A stretch of DNA of 64,000 bases from assembly GCA_903932685.1 (NCBI GenBank), contig CAIZGX010000001.1, positions 1-64,000 on the forward strand. Reading direction: 5' to 3'. Made by a program: the position numbers and the translations under genes. Positions 36,244 to 45,252 of this stretch are shown in pieces. The notes beneath the pieces are model-generated. The model worked only from the letters and a program-made list of their open reading frames with translations, searched no databases and had not been told where the DNA came from. Source of the stretch: an uncultured Bacteroidota bacterium (GTDB lineage: Bacteria; Bacteroidota; Bacteroidia; Flavobacteriales_D; Sanyastnellaceae). Numbering within the stretch: position 1 is the first letter of the stretch; every line of letters starts with the position of its first letter.

Positions 36244-36318
36244 TTTTCGTTCATTGTGAATGAATGGTGAATAAAATCAATCGGTTCAGTTGACCTGGGT
36301 AAGCTAATTTTACAAGAT

Positions 36319-36819
36319 ATGCGCTCTTGGTTCTTTTTTCTTTTTCTGACTTCAAGCATTTCCATGCTTGGGCAAGAACCCGCGTCTCAAGATTCGCTAT
36401 TACCTATAGTTCCTTATTCGTCAGATGGCGCAGCTCGTCAATGGCTAAATGGCAGCGACAAATCGAGCTTACCCAAATTCACCGCAGCACCCGTGCCTAT
36501 TCAACCCGTGGTTATTTATTTTGAAAAATCAGGCGTTGACCTGAGCACAACAGCACAACAGCAACTGAACGATATTGTTGAAAAACTTGCTCGAAACGGT
36601 AAAACAGGTGTGCTTATCACAGGCTACTCTGATCGAAATGGAAGCAGCGAAAAAAACTGGAAGGAGTCAGAAAAAAGAGCAAAATCAGTTCGTAATTTCA
36701 TCGTAAGTTCAGGAATCGATTCCAACCGATGCGTCGCTAAATTCGTTGGAGATGTTGGTTCCATTGGGAAAAACCCTGGAGACAGAAAAGTCATTGTTGA
36801 ATTTATAGCCCGTCCTTAA
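36319..36819 (+). CDS. Small OmpA family protein
   Basis: Signal peptide MRSWFFFLFLTSSISMLGQ. About 45 residues without a fold call are followed by an OmpA-like peptidoglycan-binding domain (VIYFEKSGVDLSTTAQQQLN, VLITGYSDRNGSSEKNW, EKRAKSVRNFIVSSGI). No N-terminal beta-barrel and no lipobox, so likely a soluble periplasmic peptidoglycan binder. The end of the domain is shortened and lacks the usual NRRV motif (reads GDRKVIVEF). 166 aa. TAATTTTA, a near-consensus box, is upstream. The stop overlaps the next ATG by 1 nt. Confidence 0.85.
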   Translation: MRSWFFFLFLTSSISMLGQEPASQDSLLPIVPYSSDGAARQWLNGSDKSSLPKFTAAPVPIQPVVIYFEKSGVDLSTTAQQQLNDIVEKLARNGKTGVLITGYSDRNGSSEKNWKESEKRAKSVRNFIVSSGIDSNRCVAKFVGDVGSIGKNPGDRKVIVEFIARP

Positions 36820-37427
36820 TGAAGATTATTTGCATTGGAAGAAACTACGCGGCGCACGCAGCTGAACTGGGAAATGCCGTTCCTGACAACCCTGTTGTTT
36901 TTTGCAAACCTGACTCTGCTATCATTCAACGCGGCAATCCGTTTGTGATTCCAGCCTTCACAAAAGATGTTCACTATGAGTTGGAATTGGTTTTTCGAAT
37001 CAATCGATTGGGGAAACATATTCAAGAGTCTTTTGCTCCGCGCTATTACAACGAAGTGACTTTGGGAATAGATTTTACAGCTAGAGATGTGCAAGATGAA
37101 TTGAAAAAGAAAGGCCTTCCATGGGAACGCGCCAAAGCTTTTGACGGGTCTGCATTTGTGAGTGAAAAGTTCTTTGAATTAGAAACCCTTCCCTCCCCCA
37201 TTCTCTTCACCTTGAAGAAAAATGGAACAACGGTTCAAGAAGGAAATAGTTCACACATGATTCATTCCATTGATAAACTCATTGAGAATGTTTCGGAAGT
37301 TTTTACTTTGAAAATTGGCGACTTAATTTTCACGGGAACCCCTGCGGGTGTTGGTCCTGTGGTATCTGGCGATTTACTTGAAGGGTTTCTTTTCGACGAA
37401 AAAGTTTTCGCACTTCGAATTAAATAA
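36819..37427 (+). CDS. Fumarylacetoacetate hydrolase family protein
   Basis: Small FAH-fold enzyme of the FAHD1/YcgM type, which includes acylpyruvate hydrolases and oxaloacetate decarboxylases. Motifs: CIGRNYAAHAAELGN, PVVFCKPDSA, HYELELVFRI (metal-binding Glu pair), GIDFTARDVQ, KAFDGSAFV, IFTGTPAGVGPV. 202 aa, the minimal domain. Starts 1 nt inside the OmpA gene stop (TAATG). Convergent with pcm, 3 nt apart, no terminator. Confidence 0.9.
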   Translation: MKIICIGRNYAAHAAELGNAVPDNPVVFCKPDSAIIQRGNPFVIPAFTKDVHYELELVFRINRLGKHIQESFAPRYYNEVTLGIDFTARDVQDELKKKGLPWERAKAFDGSAFVSEKFFELETLPSPILFTLKKNGTTVQEGNSSHMIHSIDKLIENVSEVFTLKIGDLIFTGTPAGVGPVVSGDLLEGFLFDEKVFALRIK

Positions 37428-37430
37428 GCC

Positions 37431-38087
37431 TTACGATTTTGTGTTGCTTCTTTTTTCGAGCATGGGAACAAATGAAAATTCTCCGTAGTAGGTGTTTTGA
37501 AAATTCCCTTGTTCGTCTTCTTGAATAAGGGTCATCTCTTGCTTCTCTCCCTCGCCGAAAGGCATAACCAACTTCCCGCCCGGCTTCATTTGCATAAGTA
37601 GTTCTTCCGGAACAATTGGAATGGCGCAAGTAATAATAATTCTATCATAAGGTGCAAATGCCGGAATTCCTTTATAACCGTCGCCATAGGCCAAATGACA
37701 TTTGTATCCCATTTCAGCCAAAATTTTCTTCGAAGTATCGAAAAGCAATTTCTGTCTTTCGATCGTATAAACCTTCGCGCCCATTTCGCAGAGTACAGAA
37801 GTTTGATAGCCCGAACCTGTTCCTATTTCTAGCACCTTCATTCCCTTTTCCACATCTAACAGCTGACTTTGAAACGCCACGGTATAAGGTGCCGAAATAG
37901 TCTGCTCTGCTCCAATAGGTAAAGCCTTGTTTTCATAGGCCAATTCAACAAAAGCGCTCGTTAAGAAGGCGTGTCTCGGAACCTTGTTTATTGCATCTAG
38001 CACGCGACCATCGGTAATTCCTTTCTCACGCAATTCGTCTACTAATATTCTTCTCAGCCCCTTGTGCCTGTAATTATCCTCAATCAT
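37431..38087 (-). CDS. pcm: Protein-L-isoaspartate O-methyltransferase
   Basis: Repairs isoaspartyl residues in aged proteins using S-adenosylmethionine. Family motifs: VPRHAFL, YENKALPIGAEQTISAPYTV, VLEIGTGSGYQTSVLCEMGA (SAM motif I), GDGYKGIPAFAPYDRIIITC (motif II), PGGKLVMPFGEG. 218 aa. A TACCTTGG box (one mismatch) ends 4 nt before the ATG, another nearly leaderless arrangement. Confidence 0.95.
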   Translation of the reverse strand: MIEDNYRHKGLRRILVDELREKGITDGRVLDAINKVPRHAFLTSAFVELAYENKALPIGAEQTISAPYTVAFQSQLLDVEKGMKVLEIGTGSGYQTSVLCEMGAKVYTIERQKLLFDTSKKILAEMGYKCHLAYGDGYKGIPAFAPYDRIIITCAIPIVPEELLMQMKPGGKLVMPFGEGEKQEMTLIQEDEQGNFQNTYYGEFSFVPMLEKRSNTKS

Positions 38088-38198
38088 ACCGCCAAGGTAC
38101 GGGACTATTTCATCCGCTTTTCAGTGTTGAAAAGTAAAAATCAACTAAGTGATGTAGACATCGATTTCTATCACATTTGCATAAGAAGAGAATTATTT

Positions 38199-39143
38199 AT
38201 GTTGAAAATAGGAGTTTTAGGAACGGGATACCTAGGGAAGATTCACATGCAAGTGCTGTCGGAATTGCCTGATTTGTTTACATCCATTCATTTTTTTGAC
38301 CCGGATATTAAAGCAGCTACAGAAGCCGCCGCACGTTTTGGAATTGAGCCTTGCCATAGCCTCGAAGCGCTTATAAATGAAGTCGATGTGGTGGATGTGG
38401 TTTCAAGCACACCTTCCCATTTTCAATGCGCATCGAATGCCATTCGCAATCTGAAACACGTATTCATTGAAAAGCCAATAACTTCGACATTAGAAGAAAG
38501 TAACAGTCTAATTAAACTCGCTAAAGAAGCCCAAGTCATTGCGCAAGTTGGACACATTGAACGATTCAATCCTGCCTTCTTAGCCATCGCCCCGTTGTTA
38601 GAACAACCGAAATACATTGAGGCGCATCGACTGAGCCAATATAAAGGGCGTAACAACGATGTATCTGTTATTCTCGACGTTATGATTCACGATATCGATT
38701 TAATCCTTGCCGTGACAAAAGCCAATGTCAGAAGGGTTTCCGCAAATGGTGCTTCAGTTCTTACTTCACACATTGACATTGCCAATGCACGCATAGAATT
38801 AGACAATGGTTGTGTAGCGAATTTAACAGCCAGCCGCGTGGGGACCGACTCCATGCGCAAAATGAGATTCTATCAAAAGGATGCCTGTTACGTTTCTGAC
38901 TTCTTGAATAAAACTGCGCATAGTTATGAGCTAATTCGAGAGAATAAAGAAAATGAAATAACCAAGAAAAGTCTTACTGTGCCTGATAGCAATGCGCTCA
39001 AACAAGAGCTAACAAGTTTCGGCGAAGCTGTATTGCATCAGACAAAGCCCACTGTCTCCTTAGAAGATGGACACAAAGCACTCGCAGTGGCCGAAATGAT
39101 TGCTGAAAAAATTAAGCTCAACGTTTTCACGTCTGAAGAGTAA
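38199..39143 (+). CDS. Gfo/Idh/MocA family oxidoreductase
   Basis: NAD(P)-dependent sugar oxidoreductase fold. Rossmann start LKIGVLGTGYLGKIHMQVL, cofactor/catalytic motif KHVFIEKPITS (about residue 95), and GHIERFNPAF. 314 aa. The track starts 45 residues too early; ATG 38199 begins the Rossmann domain. The neighbours are a lipoprotein and a priming sugar transferase, so a role in making a nucleotide-sugar for surface glycan is likely but the substrate is unknown. Confidence 0.87.
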   Translation: MLKIGVLGTGYLGKIHMQVLSELPDLFTSIHFFDPDIKAATEAAARFGIEPCHSLEALINEVDVVDVVSSTPSHFQCASNAIRNLKHVFIEKPITSTLEESNSLIKLAKEAQVIAQVGHIERFNPAFLAIAPLLEQPKYIEAHRLSQYKGRNNDVSVILDVMIHDIDLILAVTKANVRRVSANGASVLTSHIDIANARIELDNGCVANLTASRVGTDSMRKMRFYQKDACYVSDFLNKTAHSYELIRENKENEITKKSLTVPDSNALKQELTSFGEAVLHQTKPTVSLEDGHKALAVAEMIAEKIKLNVFTSEE

Positions 39144-39245
39144 TTAGAAAACTGATTTTTTACATTCGCAATAATCTACTTTTTATTGCGTTTCCCTAGT
39201 GAACCTTTTGATGCGAATGTATATTCGCTGCCCAAAACAGAACTA

Positions 39246-40112
39246 TTGAAACCATTTGTTTTTTTTATAGCCGCGTCCATTCTTATTCTTCAAGGATGTG
39301 ACATTATTAATCCGAAAGAAAAGGAACCTGCGTATTTGTATATTCCTTCATTTACCTTTCAAGCAAATCTAAATCAAGGTACTTCTAGCGAAGCCATAAC
39401 TGAAGTTTGGGTATATGCAGATGACCAAAGTTTAGGTGTTTTCGATTTGCCCGCAAAAATCCCCATACTGGATTTAGGAACATCGAACATTCGCATTTTC
39501 GCTGGCATTAAGAACAACGGCATCTCAAACACTCGAATCCGTTATCCGTTTTATGCTCCGTTTGATACAACACTAACCATCTCAGCTTTTCAAATCGACA
39601 CGCTAATCCCTCATTTCACGTACTACAATCAAGCAATTATTTCAGAAAAGGGCTTTGAAAGCGGAAATTTCTTGGTTCAAACAGGATCTAACAACGGAAC
39701 CTTTGCCGTCACAAATCAAGCCGACCAAGTTTTTGAAGGAAACCGAAGCGGTTGGGGACATATTGATGCAGGTTTGAGTCGTTTGTACTACAAGGACGAC
39801 GAGAACCTCACCTATTCGAGCGGTGATAATGTTTTTCTTGAATTGAATTACAGCAGCAACAACATTTTCTCGGTGGGCTACATAACAACCACAGGAGGAA
39901 TTCAAGCTAAAAATGTAGCGCTAATCTTGAACCCTACTTCAAGCGGAGATGGACTTTCGCCTGTATGGAAAAAAATATACATTGACTTTGGGTATGTTCT
40001 TCAACAAAATCCGACTGCTCAATTCCACGAATTTTACATTGAATCAATTCCCACAAACCCTACCACGCCGGTGAATATTTTTCTTGACAATCTGAAATGG
40101 GTCACTTGGTAA
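39246..40112 (+). CDS. Hypothetical lipoprotein in glycan cluster
   Basis: Not a family I recognise. The signal is LKPFVFFIAASILILQGC with lipobox LQGC; its most natural start is a TTG at 39246 (288 aa), although the track begins at an upstream TTG (39186). A TATATTCG box at 39220-39227 supports the later start. The mature part is beta-rich (AYLYIPSFTFQANLNQGTSS, VWVYADDQSLGVFDLPAKIP, ending VNIFLDNLKWVTW), with a possible carbohydrate-binding jelly-roll shape in the second half (inference). Between the oxidoreductase and sugar transferase genes. Confidence 0.7.
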   Translation: MKPFVFFIAASILILQGCDIINPKEKEPAYLYIPSFTFQANLNQGTSSEAITEVWVYADDQSLGVFDLPAKIPILDLGTSNIRIFAGIKNNGISNTRIRYPFYAPFDTTLTISAFQIDTLIPHFTYYNQAIISEKGFESGNFLVQTGSNNGTFAVTNQADQVFEGNRSGWGHIDAGLSRLYYKDDENLTYSSGDNVFLELNYSSNNIFSVGYITTTGGIQAKNVALILNPTSSGDGLSPVWKKIYIDFGYVLQQNPTAQFHEFYIESIPTNPTTPVNIFLDNLKWVTW

Positions 40113-40130
40113 GCATTAGTTGAAACGAAT

Positions 40131-41540
40131 TTGAAGAATAAAGGAATCATATTTTCATATGTGGCAGCGGATTGGATTTCCGCAGGTGCTGCTTGGGCAA
40201 GCCTTTACTTTTTACGTAAAAAATTCGAGGCCATAAAATACGGATATGACCTTGGTTTCCACACGGACACGAATTTTTTCGCGGCATTGATATTTATTCC
40301 ACTGGCCTGGATTTGTTTCTACGCCATGTGGGGAATGTATTCCGATGTTTTGCGCCGACATCGTCTACGTGAAATTGGACAAATTCTAGCGACTTCAATC
40401 ATCGGAAATACTCTTCTTTTCTTTTTGTTTCTCCTCGATGATGAACTTCCAAATTACAATTATTACTACACCACCTTTGGTTTTCTTTTGCTTGCACACT
40501 TAGGATTAACTCTTATTCTTAGGGTTATTATTACATCACGTACAGTCAAAAAAATTCAAACGAGACAATGGGGTTTTCCAACCGTTATCGTTGGTGGAAA
40601 TGCGCGCGCGGTGCAGTTGTATGATGAAATTAATGCCTTGAAAAAATCACCCGGATTTCAATTTAAAGGATACCTCAAAATAAACGGGGCCGACGAACAA
40701 CTTTCGGCTAGCTTGCCTCTTTTCGGAAAATATCCAAGTTTACCTTCCATTATAGAAGAGCATCACATTGAAGAAGTTATTTTATCTATTGAAAGTGGTG
40801 ATCACAAAGAATTAGAAAATATTTTAGCACTGCTTGAAAACTACAATGTTCGCATAAATATTATTCCAGACACCTTCGACATATTATCTGGAAATGTGAA
40901 GATGACAAGCATCTTCGGTGTGCCGCTGATTCGTCTGAACACCTTGCTTATGCCAAGTTGGCAATTCAGCATTAAACGAATTCTAGACATTGCATTAAGT
41001 GCTATTGCACTCATCGTTTTATCGCCGCTACTGCTTATTATTTCCGGACTAGTGAAATCTTCATCACGAGGAACGATCTTCTTTTTTCAAGAAAGAATAG
41101 GACGAAACGGCGTTCCTTTTCAGATTATTAAATTCAGAAGCATGTGCACCGATGCGGAAAAATTAGGTCCACAATTGAGTTCTACGAACGATTCTCGAAT
41201 TACCAAATTCGGTAAATTTCTGAGAAAAACACGCCTCGATGAATTGCCGCAATTTTGGAATGTGCTAGCTGGAGATATGGCACTTGTTGGTCCGAGACCA
41301 GAGCGCCAATTCTATATTAATCAGATTTCGAAAATAAATCCACACTACGAAAAACTTCATCGTATACGTCCAGGTATTACTTCCTGGGGACAGGTTAAAT
41401 ATGGCTACGCAGAAAATGTAGACCAGATGGTTCAGCGTCTTCGTTACGATTTATTGTACCTCGAAAACATGTCGTTAGCCATGGATATAAAGATTCTTTT
41501 TTACACTGTTGTGATTGTGTTAAAAGGAAGTGGGAAATAA
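40131..41540 (+). CDS. Exopolysaccharide polyprenyl-glycosylphosphotransferase (WcaJ-like)
   Basis: Starts assembly of a surface glycan by moving a sugar-1-phosphate to undecaprenyl phosphate. N-terminal membrane part with four TM segments (about 10-125), a CoA-binding-like domain (FPTVIVGGNARAVQLYDEI), then a C-terminal sugar transferase domain (about 280-465): a membrane helix, FFFQERIGRNGVPFQIIKFR, TRLDELPQFWNVLAGDMALV, GPRPERQFYINQI and RIRPGITSWGQVKYGYAE. Start codon is TTG at 40131; no ATG fits. 469 aa. 18 nt after the lipoprotein gene. Confidence 0.92.
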   Translation: MKNKGIIFSYVAADWISAGAAWASLYFLRKKFEAIKYGYDLGFHTDTNFFAALIFIPLAWICFYAMWGMYSDVLRRHRLREIGQILATSIIGNTLLFFLFLLDDELPNYNYYYTTFGFLLLAHLGLTLILRVIITSRTVKKIQTRQWGFPTVIVGGNARAVQLYDEINALKKSPGFQFKGYLKINGADEQLSASLPLFGKYPSLPSIIEEHHIEEVILSIESGDHKELENILALLENYNVRINIIPDTFDILSGNVKMTSIFGVPLIRLNTLLMPSWQFSIKRILDIALSAIALIVLSPLLLIISGLVKSSSRGTIFFFQERIGRNGVPFQIIKFRSMCTDAEKLGPQLSSTNDSRITKFGKFLRKTRLDELPQFWNVLAGDMALVGPRPERQFYINQISKINPHYEKLHRIRPGITSWGQVKYGYAENVDQMVQRLRYDLLYLENMSLAMDIKILFYTVVIVLKGSGK

Positions 41541-41583
41541 TTGTTCTAATTATCTTTCCATATATTCACAAAAAAAGTAAAAC

Positions 41584-43302
41584 ATGAACCGTTTACGTTG
41601 GATTCAAATTCTATTCGTTTGTGCAATAGGCTATTTTATTTTCGCTGCGAACAGCAACGGAAGGGCAACCGCAGCTAACGCTGGAAATACAGGTGCTCCG
41701 GGTGAGAACACATGTGGTCAATGCCACAACGGAGGAAATTACAATGCATCAGTTACCGTTCAAATGTTCGCGCAAGGGGCCACTGTTCCTACGACTCAGT
41801 TCTTTCCTGGAAATACCTACACCGTGAAAGTTACCGTGAATAACGCTATGGGGAATCCTTTCGGCTACGGATTTCAATTCACAGCATTAACCGACGCAGA
41901 AAGTTCGCCCATTAGCGGATACAGCAGCTTGGCTTCAAACGTCAAACAAAAGACAATTACGATTCAAAATGCTTTTACAGGAAGGACATACCTCGAGCAC
42001 AATGGTGTGACTTCAAACAATACTTTTCAATTCAACTGGACCGCGCCACAAACTCTTAATGAGGCTGTTACTTTTTACGCAAGTGGAAATGTTGTAAACG
42101 GAACGGGATCTACTTCGGGTGATGCAACAAACTCAACATCGTTAACCATTTATCCGGCGCTTCAAGTAAGCAGCAATGTTGAACAACCTTCCTGCTCAAA
42201 CAATGGTATTGGTTCAATAAACCTGAACATTTCCGGAGGAGAAGCACCGTATGATGTCGTATGGCAGAACAGTGCAACAGGAAACCTCATTATTGGAGGA
42301 CCCGGAAATTACGTTGCCACTGTGACAGATAACGTTGGGAACACAACTTCGCTTCTTGTTGAACTTTTCAATTTTACCCCACTTCAAATTGAATCGACAA
42401 CTACCGATGTTTCCTGCAATGGCTTGTGCGATGGAAGTATTAGTTTCAATGTGATTTCAGGTACTCTGCCAATTACTGTGCTTTGGAGCAATGGAGCGGT
42501 TGGCGGAAATACATTGAACAATCTGTGCGCAGGAATTTACACCGCAGAAGTTACAGATGCTAACGGATGTTCTTTCGTAGTGCAAGACACTATTTTCGAA
42601 CCTGCAGCAATTACCAATTCACCAACCGTTGAAGATGTGGCTTGTAATGGCAATTTAGGCGGATCAATTTTTCACAATGTACAAGGCGGAACAGAACCGT
42701 ATACCTACAGTTGGGATTACGATCCTTTGAATACCGAGAGCATTGCTATCTATTTGTATGCTGGAGATTATTCTACAGTTATAACAGATGCAAATGGATG
42801 TCAATATCAAGAAACCATTACCATTAGCCAACCCGATACCTTAAGCTATTCCATTGAACTTTTTATTGAAGGTGGACTGGGTGTAGGAGAAGTACAAATG
42901 ACAACCTATGGGGGAACCCCACCCTATTCATGGAACTGGGTGCACGGAGACACCAGTGAAGACACATTCATTCCTGAAGTTTCTACAAGTTATTGCATCA
43001 TTGGAGATGCGAATGGATGCGCGATTCAAACAGAAAATTTCACCACACTGACTTCCGTGAATGAATTGGAAACCTTGATCAAAATATTCCCCCAACCTGC
43101 AAGCGATCATTTCACGATTTCTCAATCAGCTAATTTCGATGACGCGAGAATTTTCACTGCAACAGGACAAGAAGTTAAGCGTTGGAATAAAAGTCAACTG
43201 AAGCGAGAACTCTCCGTTGAAGAATTGCCTTCAGGAATGTACATTCTTCAATTGAAAAAAGGTCAGACTATTCTGAATCGAAATTTATTGATTGAACATT
43301 AA
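41584..43302 (+). CDS. Secreted CxxCH choice-of-anchor V / SprB-repeat protein, T9SS type A
   Basis: Signal anchor MNRLRWIQILFVCAIGYFIFA, then a choice-of-anchor V domain with the motif APGENTCGQCHNGG (CxxCH, residues 44-48), the classic covalent heme c site, and about 150 residues of beta-sandwich (NTYTVKVTVNNAMGNPFGYG). Two to three SprB-like repeats follow (GSINLNISGGEAPYDVVWQN, DGSISFNVISGTLPITVLWS, GGSIFHNVQGGTEPYTYSWD). The C-terminus is a T9SS type A sorting domain (IFPQPASDHFTISQSA, SGMYILQLKKG). 572 aa. One CxxCH only; heme binding is an inference. Ends 2 nt from the convergent hutH. Confidence 0.86.
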   Translation: MNRLRWIQILFVCAIGYFIFAANSNGRATAANAGNTGAPGENTCGQCHNGGNYNASVTVQMFAQGATVPTTQFFPGNTYTVKVTVNNAMGNPFGYGFQFTALTDAESSPISGYSSLASNVKQKTITIQNAFTGRTYLEHNGVTSNNTFQFNWTAPQTLNEAVTFYASGNVVNGTGSTSGDATNSTSLTIYPALQVSSNVEQPSCSNNGIGSINLNISGGEAPYDVVWQNSATGNLIIGGPGNYVATVTDNVGNTTSLLVELFNFTPLQIESTTTDVSCNGLCDGSISFNVISGTLPITVLWSNGAVGGNTLNNLCAGIYTAEVTDANGCSFVVQDTIFEPAAITNSPTVEDVACNGNLGGSIFHNVQGGTEPYTYSWDYDPLNTESIAIYLYAGDYSTVITDANGCQYQETITISQPDTLSYSIELFIEGGLGVGEVQMTTYGGTPPYSWNWVHGDTSEDTFIPEVSTSYCIIGDANGCAIQTENFTTLTSVNELETLIKIFPQPASDHFTISQSANFDDARIFTATGQEVKRWNKSQLKRELSVEELPSGMYILQLKKGQTILNRNLLIEH

Positions 43303-43304
43303 GT

Positions 43305-44789
43305 TCAAAGACCAATCAACTGAAAAGACAATTCCATGTCGGCGTGCTGGTATCTGTCTTGCACGTAATGCGGAATAACTTTTCTAATTTCAGCATGAAG
43401 AGTTTCTACCGAAATGGAAGACTTTAATGGTCTTCTAAAGTCTAGTCCCTGTGCTGCGTTCAACAATTCTATTGCTAACACGGACTGCAGGTTTTTCACG
43501 ACTTGAAAGCACTTCGTTGCGCCATTCGCACCCATGCTCACGTGATCTTCCTGACCGTTGCTGCTGTCTATTGTATCAACGCTTGAAGGCGTGCAGAGTT
43601 GTTTGTTCTGACTTACAATAGACGCGGCGGCGTATTGTGGAATCATGAAGCCGCTGTTCAGTCCAGCGTCTTTCACCAAGAAAGCGGGTAAACCGCGTTG
43701 ACCCGAAATAAGTTTGTACGTTCTTCTTTCCGAAATGCTCGCTACTTCAGCCAAAGCAATGGCCAAGAAATCCATGCTCAACGCCAACGGCTGTCCGTGA
43801 AAATTTCCACCGGAAATAATTTGATTTTCTTCCGGAAAAATAATTGGATTGTCTGTTACCGCATTGATTTCTCTTTCTATAATGTTAAGCACATAGGAGA
43901 TCGCATCATGCGAAGCACCCAACACTTGTGGAATGCAACGGAAAGAATATGGATCTTGCACGTGTGCTTTCTTCTGAACTTGAATTTCACTTCCTTTCAA
44001 AGCATCTTGCATGGCAATGGCTACAATCTGTTGGCCTTCTTGATTTCTAACACGGTGTGTTAAATCAATGAACGGTTCAGGACGTGCATCGAATGCATCT
44101 ACAGACATGGCTGCAATGGTTATGGCTTTATCGAACAAATGTTCAGCACGAATTAAATTCTCTACTGAATAAGCCAACATGAATTGTGTTCCGTTGATGA
44201 GCGCTAAACCTTCTTTCGATTGAAGCGCAATGGGCTTCAATGCTTCTTCTTTCAATACATCGGCTGCGTTGCGTTCGTATCCTTTGTAAATCACCTTCCC
44301 TTCACCAATTAACGGAAGACAAAGATGTGAAAGAGGTGAAAGATCTCCGCTTGCGCCGAGTGAACCCTGCGTGAAAACGATTGGTAAAATGTTTCTGTGA
44401 TAGAATTCCAACAACAATTCAACGGTTGCTAATTGAACACCGCTGTGTCCGTGAGACAAGCTCTTTGCTTTCAACACCAACATTAAACGCACAATTTCTT
44501 CAGGCACTTGATCGCCCATTCCACAGGCGTGCGAGCGAAGCAAATTGTTCTGAAGGAGATTTAAATCATCTTTCGAAATTTCGGTGTTACATAGCGAACC
44601 GAAACCAGTATTGATTCCGTAAACCGGATTTTCACTCGTCTCTAAATACGAATCTAAAAAAGTTCTACATGCTTCAATTTTTTCCTTCGCCACATCGGAA
44701 AGTGAAACTTTCGTTTCACCCGTTCTTACAGCAACTAGGTCGTTCAACACCCATTCTTCGTTAGGGCAAAGGATTAGATTTTGGCTCAT
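43305..44789 (-). CDS. hutH: Histidine ammonia-lyase
   Basis: Converts histidine to urocanate. The MIO-forming Ala-Ser-Gly is in GSLGASGDLSPLSHL (about 142). The selectivity site reads NLLRSHACGMG, as in bacterial histidine lyases and unlike the tyrosine/phenylalanine enzymes. Also YGINTGFGSLC and DPYSFRCIPQVLGASHDA. 494 aa is normal. No hutU, hutI or hutG is adjacent. Fourth gene after prfB with 4-nt spacing behind the TonB_C gene, so likely in that transcript. Confidence 0.94.
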   Translation of the reverse strand: MSQNLILCPNEEWVLNDLVAVRTGETKVSLSDVAKEKIEACRTFLDSYLETSENPVYGINTGFGSLCNTEISKDDLNLLQNNLLRSHACGMGDQVPEEIVRLMLVLKAKSLSHGHSGVQLATVELLLEFYHRNILPIVFTQGSLGASGDLSPLSHLCLPLIGEGKVIYKGYERNAADVLKEEALKPIALQSKEGLALINGTQFMLAYSVENLIRAEHLFDKAITIAAMSVDAFDARPEPFIDLTHRVRNQEGQQIVAIAMQDALKGSEIQVQKKAHVQDPYSFRCIPQVLGASHDAISYVLNIIEREINAVTDNPIIFPEENQIISGGNFHGQPLALSMDFLAIALAEVASISERRTYKLISGQRGLPAFLVKDAGLNSGFMIPQYAAASIVSQNKQLCTPSSVDTIDSSNGQEDHVSMGANGATKCFQVVKNLQSVLAIELLNAAQGLDFRRPLKSSISVETLHAEIRKVIPHYVQDRYQHADMELSFQLIGL

Positions 44790-44793
44790 AAAA

Positions 44794-45252
44794 TTATCTC
44801 AACTTAAAAACAATAGGCAAGGTCATGGTCACTCTCTTGGGTTCACCATTCAAAGACCCCGGTGTGAACTCTTTCAAATTCTTAACCACACGAATGGCCT
44901 CATTTCCCAACATTTTTCCTAAGTCCCCTTCCGGCTGACGTAAAATTTTCACATTGGATATTTTACCATTCTTTTCTACAACAAACTGAACAAATACTCT
45001 CCCCTGAAATTCATTCTCCAAACAGAGCGGAGGATAAATCATACCCGCGGCCACGTCTTTAAACATTTGCGTTTCTCCTCCGGGATATGCGGGCATCACT
45101 TCAGGAAAAACCAAGGGTTCTTCAACCTGAGATTCACCACCTACTGGAGGAGGTGGAGGTGGCACTGGAATGGGATCAGGGTCGGGCTGTGCTGCGCAAT
45201 AAAAAGCACTCACAACAAATAACACCGAAAAGATGTATTTCACTATACCCAT
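44794..45252 (-). CDS. TonB C-terminal domain protein with cleavable signal peptide
   Basis: Energy-transducer TonB_C fold (about 65-152): MIYPPLCLENEFQGRVFVQF, VVEKNGKISNVKILRQP, EFTPGSLNGEPKRVTMTLPI. Instead of a long membrane anchor it has MGIVKYIFSVLFVVSAFYCAAQ, which looks like a cleaved signal peptide, then a short Pro-rich stretch (DPIPVPPPPPPVGG). So it may be a free periplasmic TonB_C protein and not a full TonB; the alternative is an uncleaved anchor. 152 aa. Overlaps manC by 10 nt. Confidence 0.85.
   Translation of the reverse strand: MGIVKYIFSVLFVVSAFYCAAQPDPDPIPVPPPPPPVGGESQVEEPLVFPEVMPAYPGGETQMFKDVAAGMIYPPLCLENEFQGRVFVQFVVEKNGKISNVKILRQPEGDLGKMLGNEAIRVVKNLKEFTPGSLNGEPKRVTMTLPIVFKLR

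Noticed and set aside
36250-36264. Small hairpin TTCATT-GTG-AATGAA after the DAHP synthase gene
   Set aside because: Only 6 bp, A/T-rich and without a T tract; not a convincing terminator.
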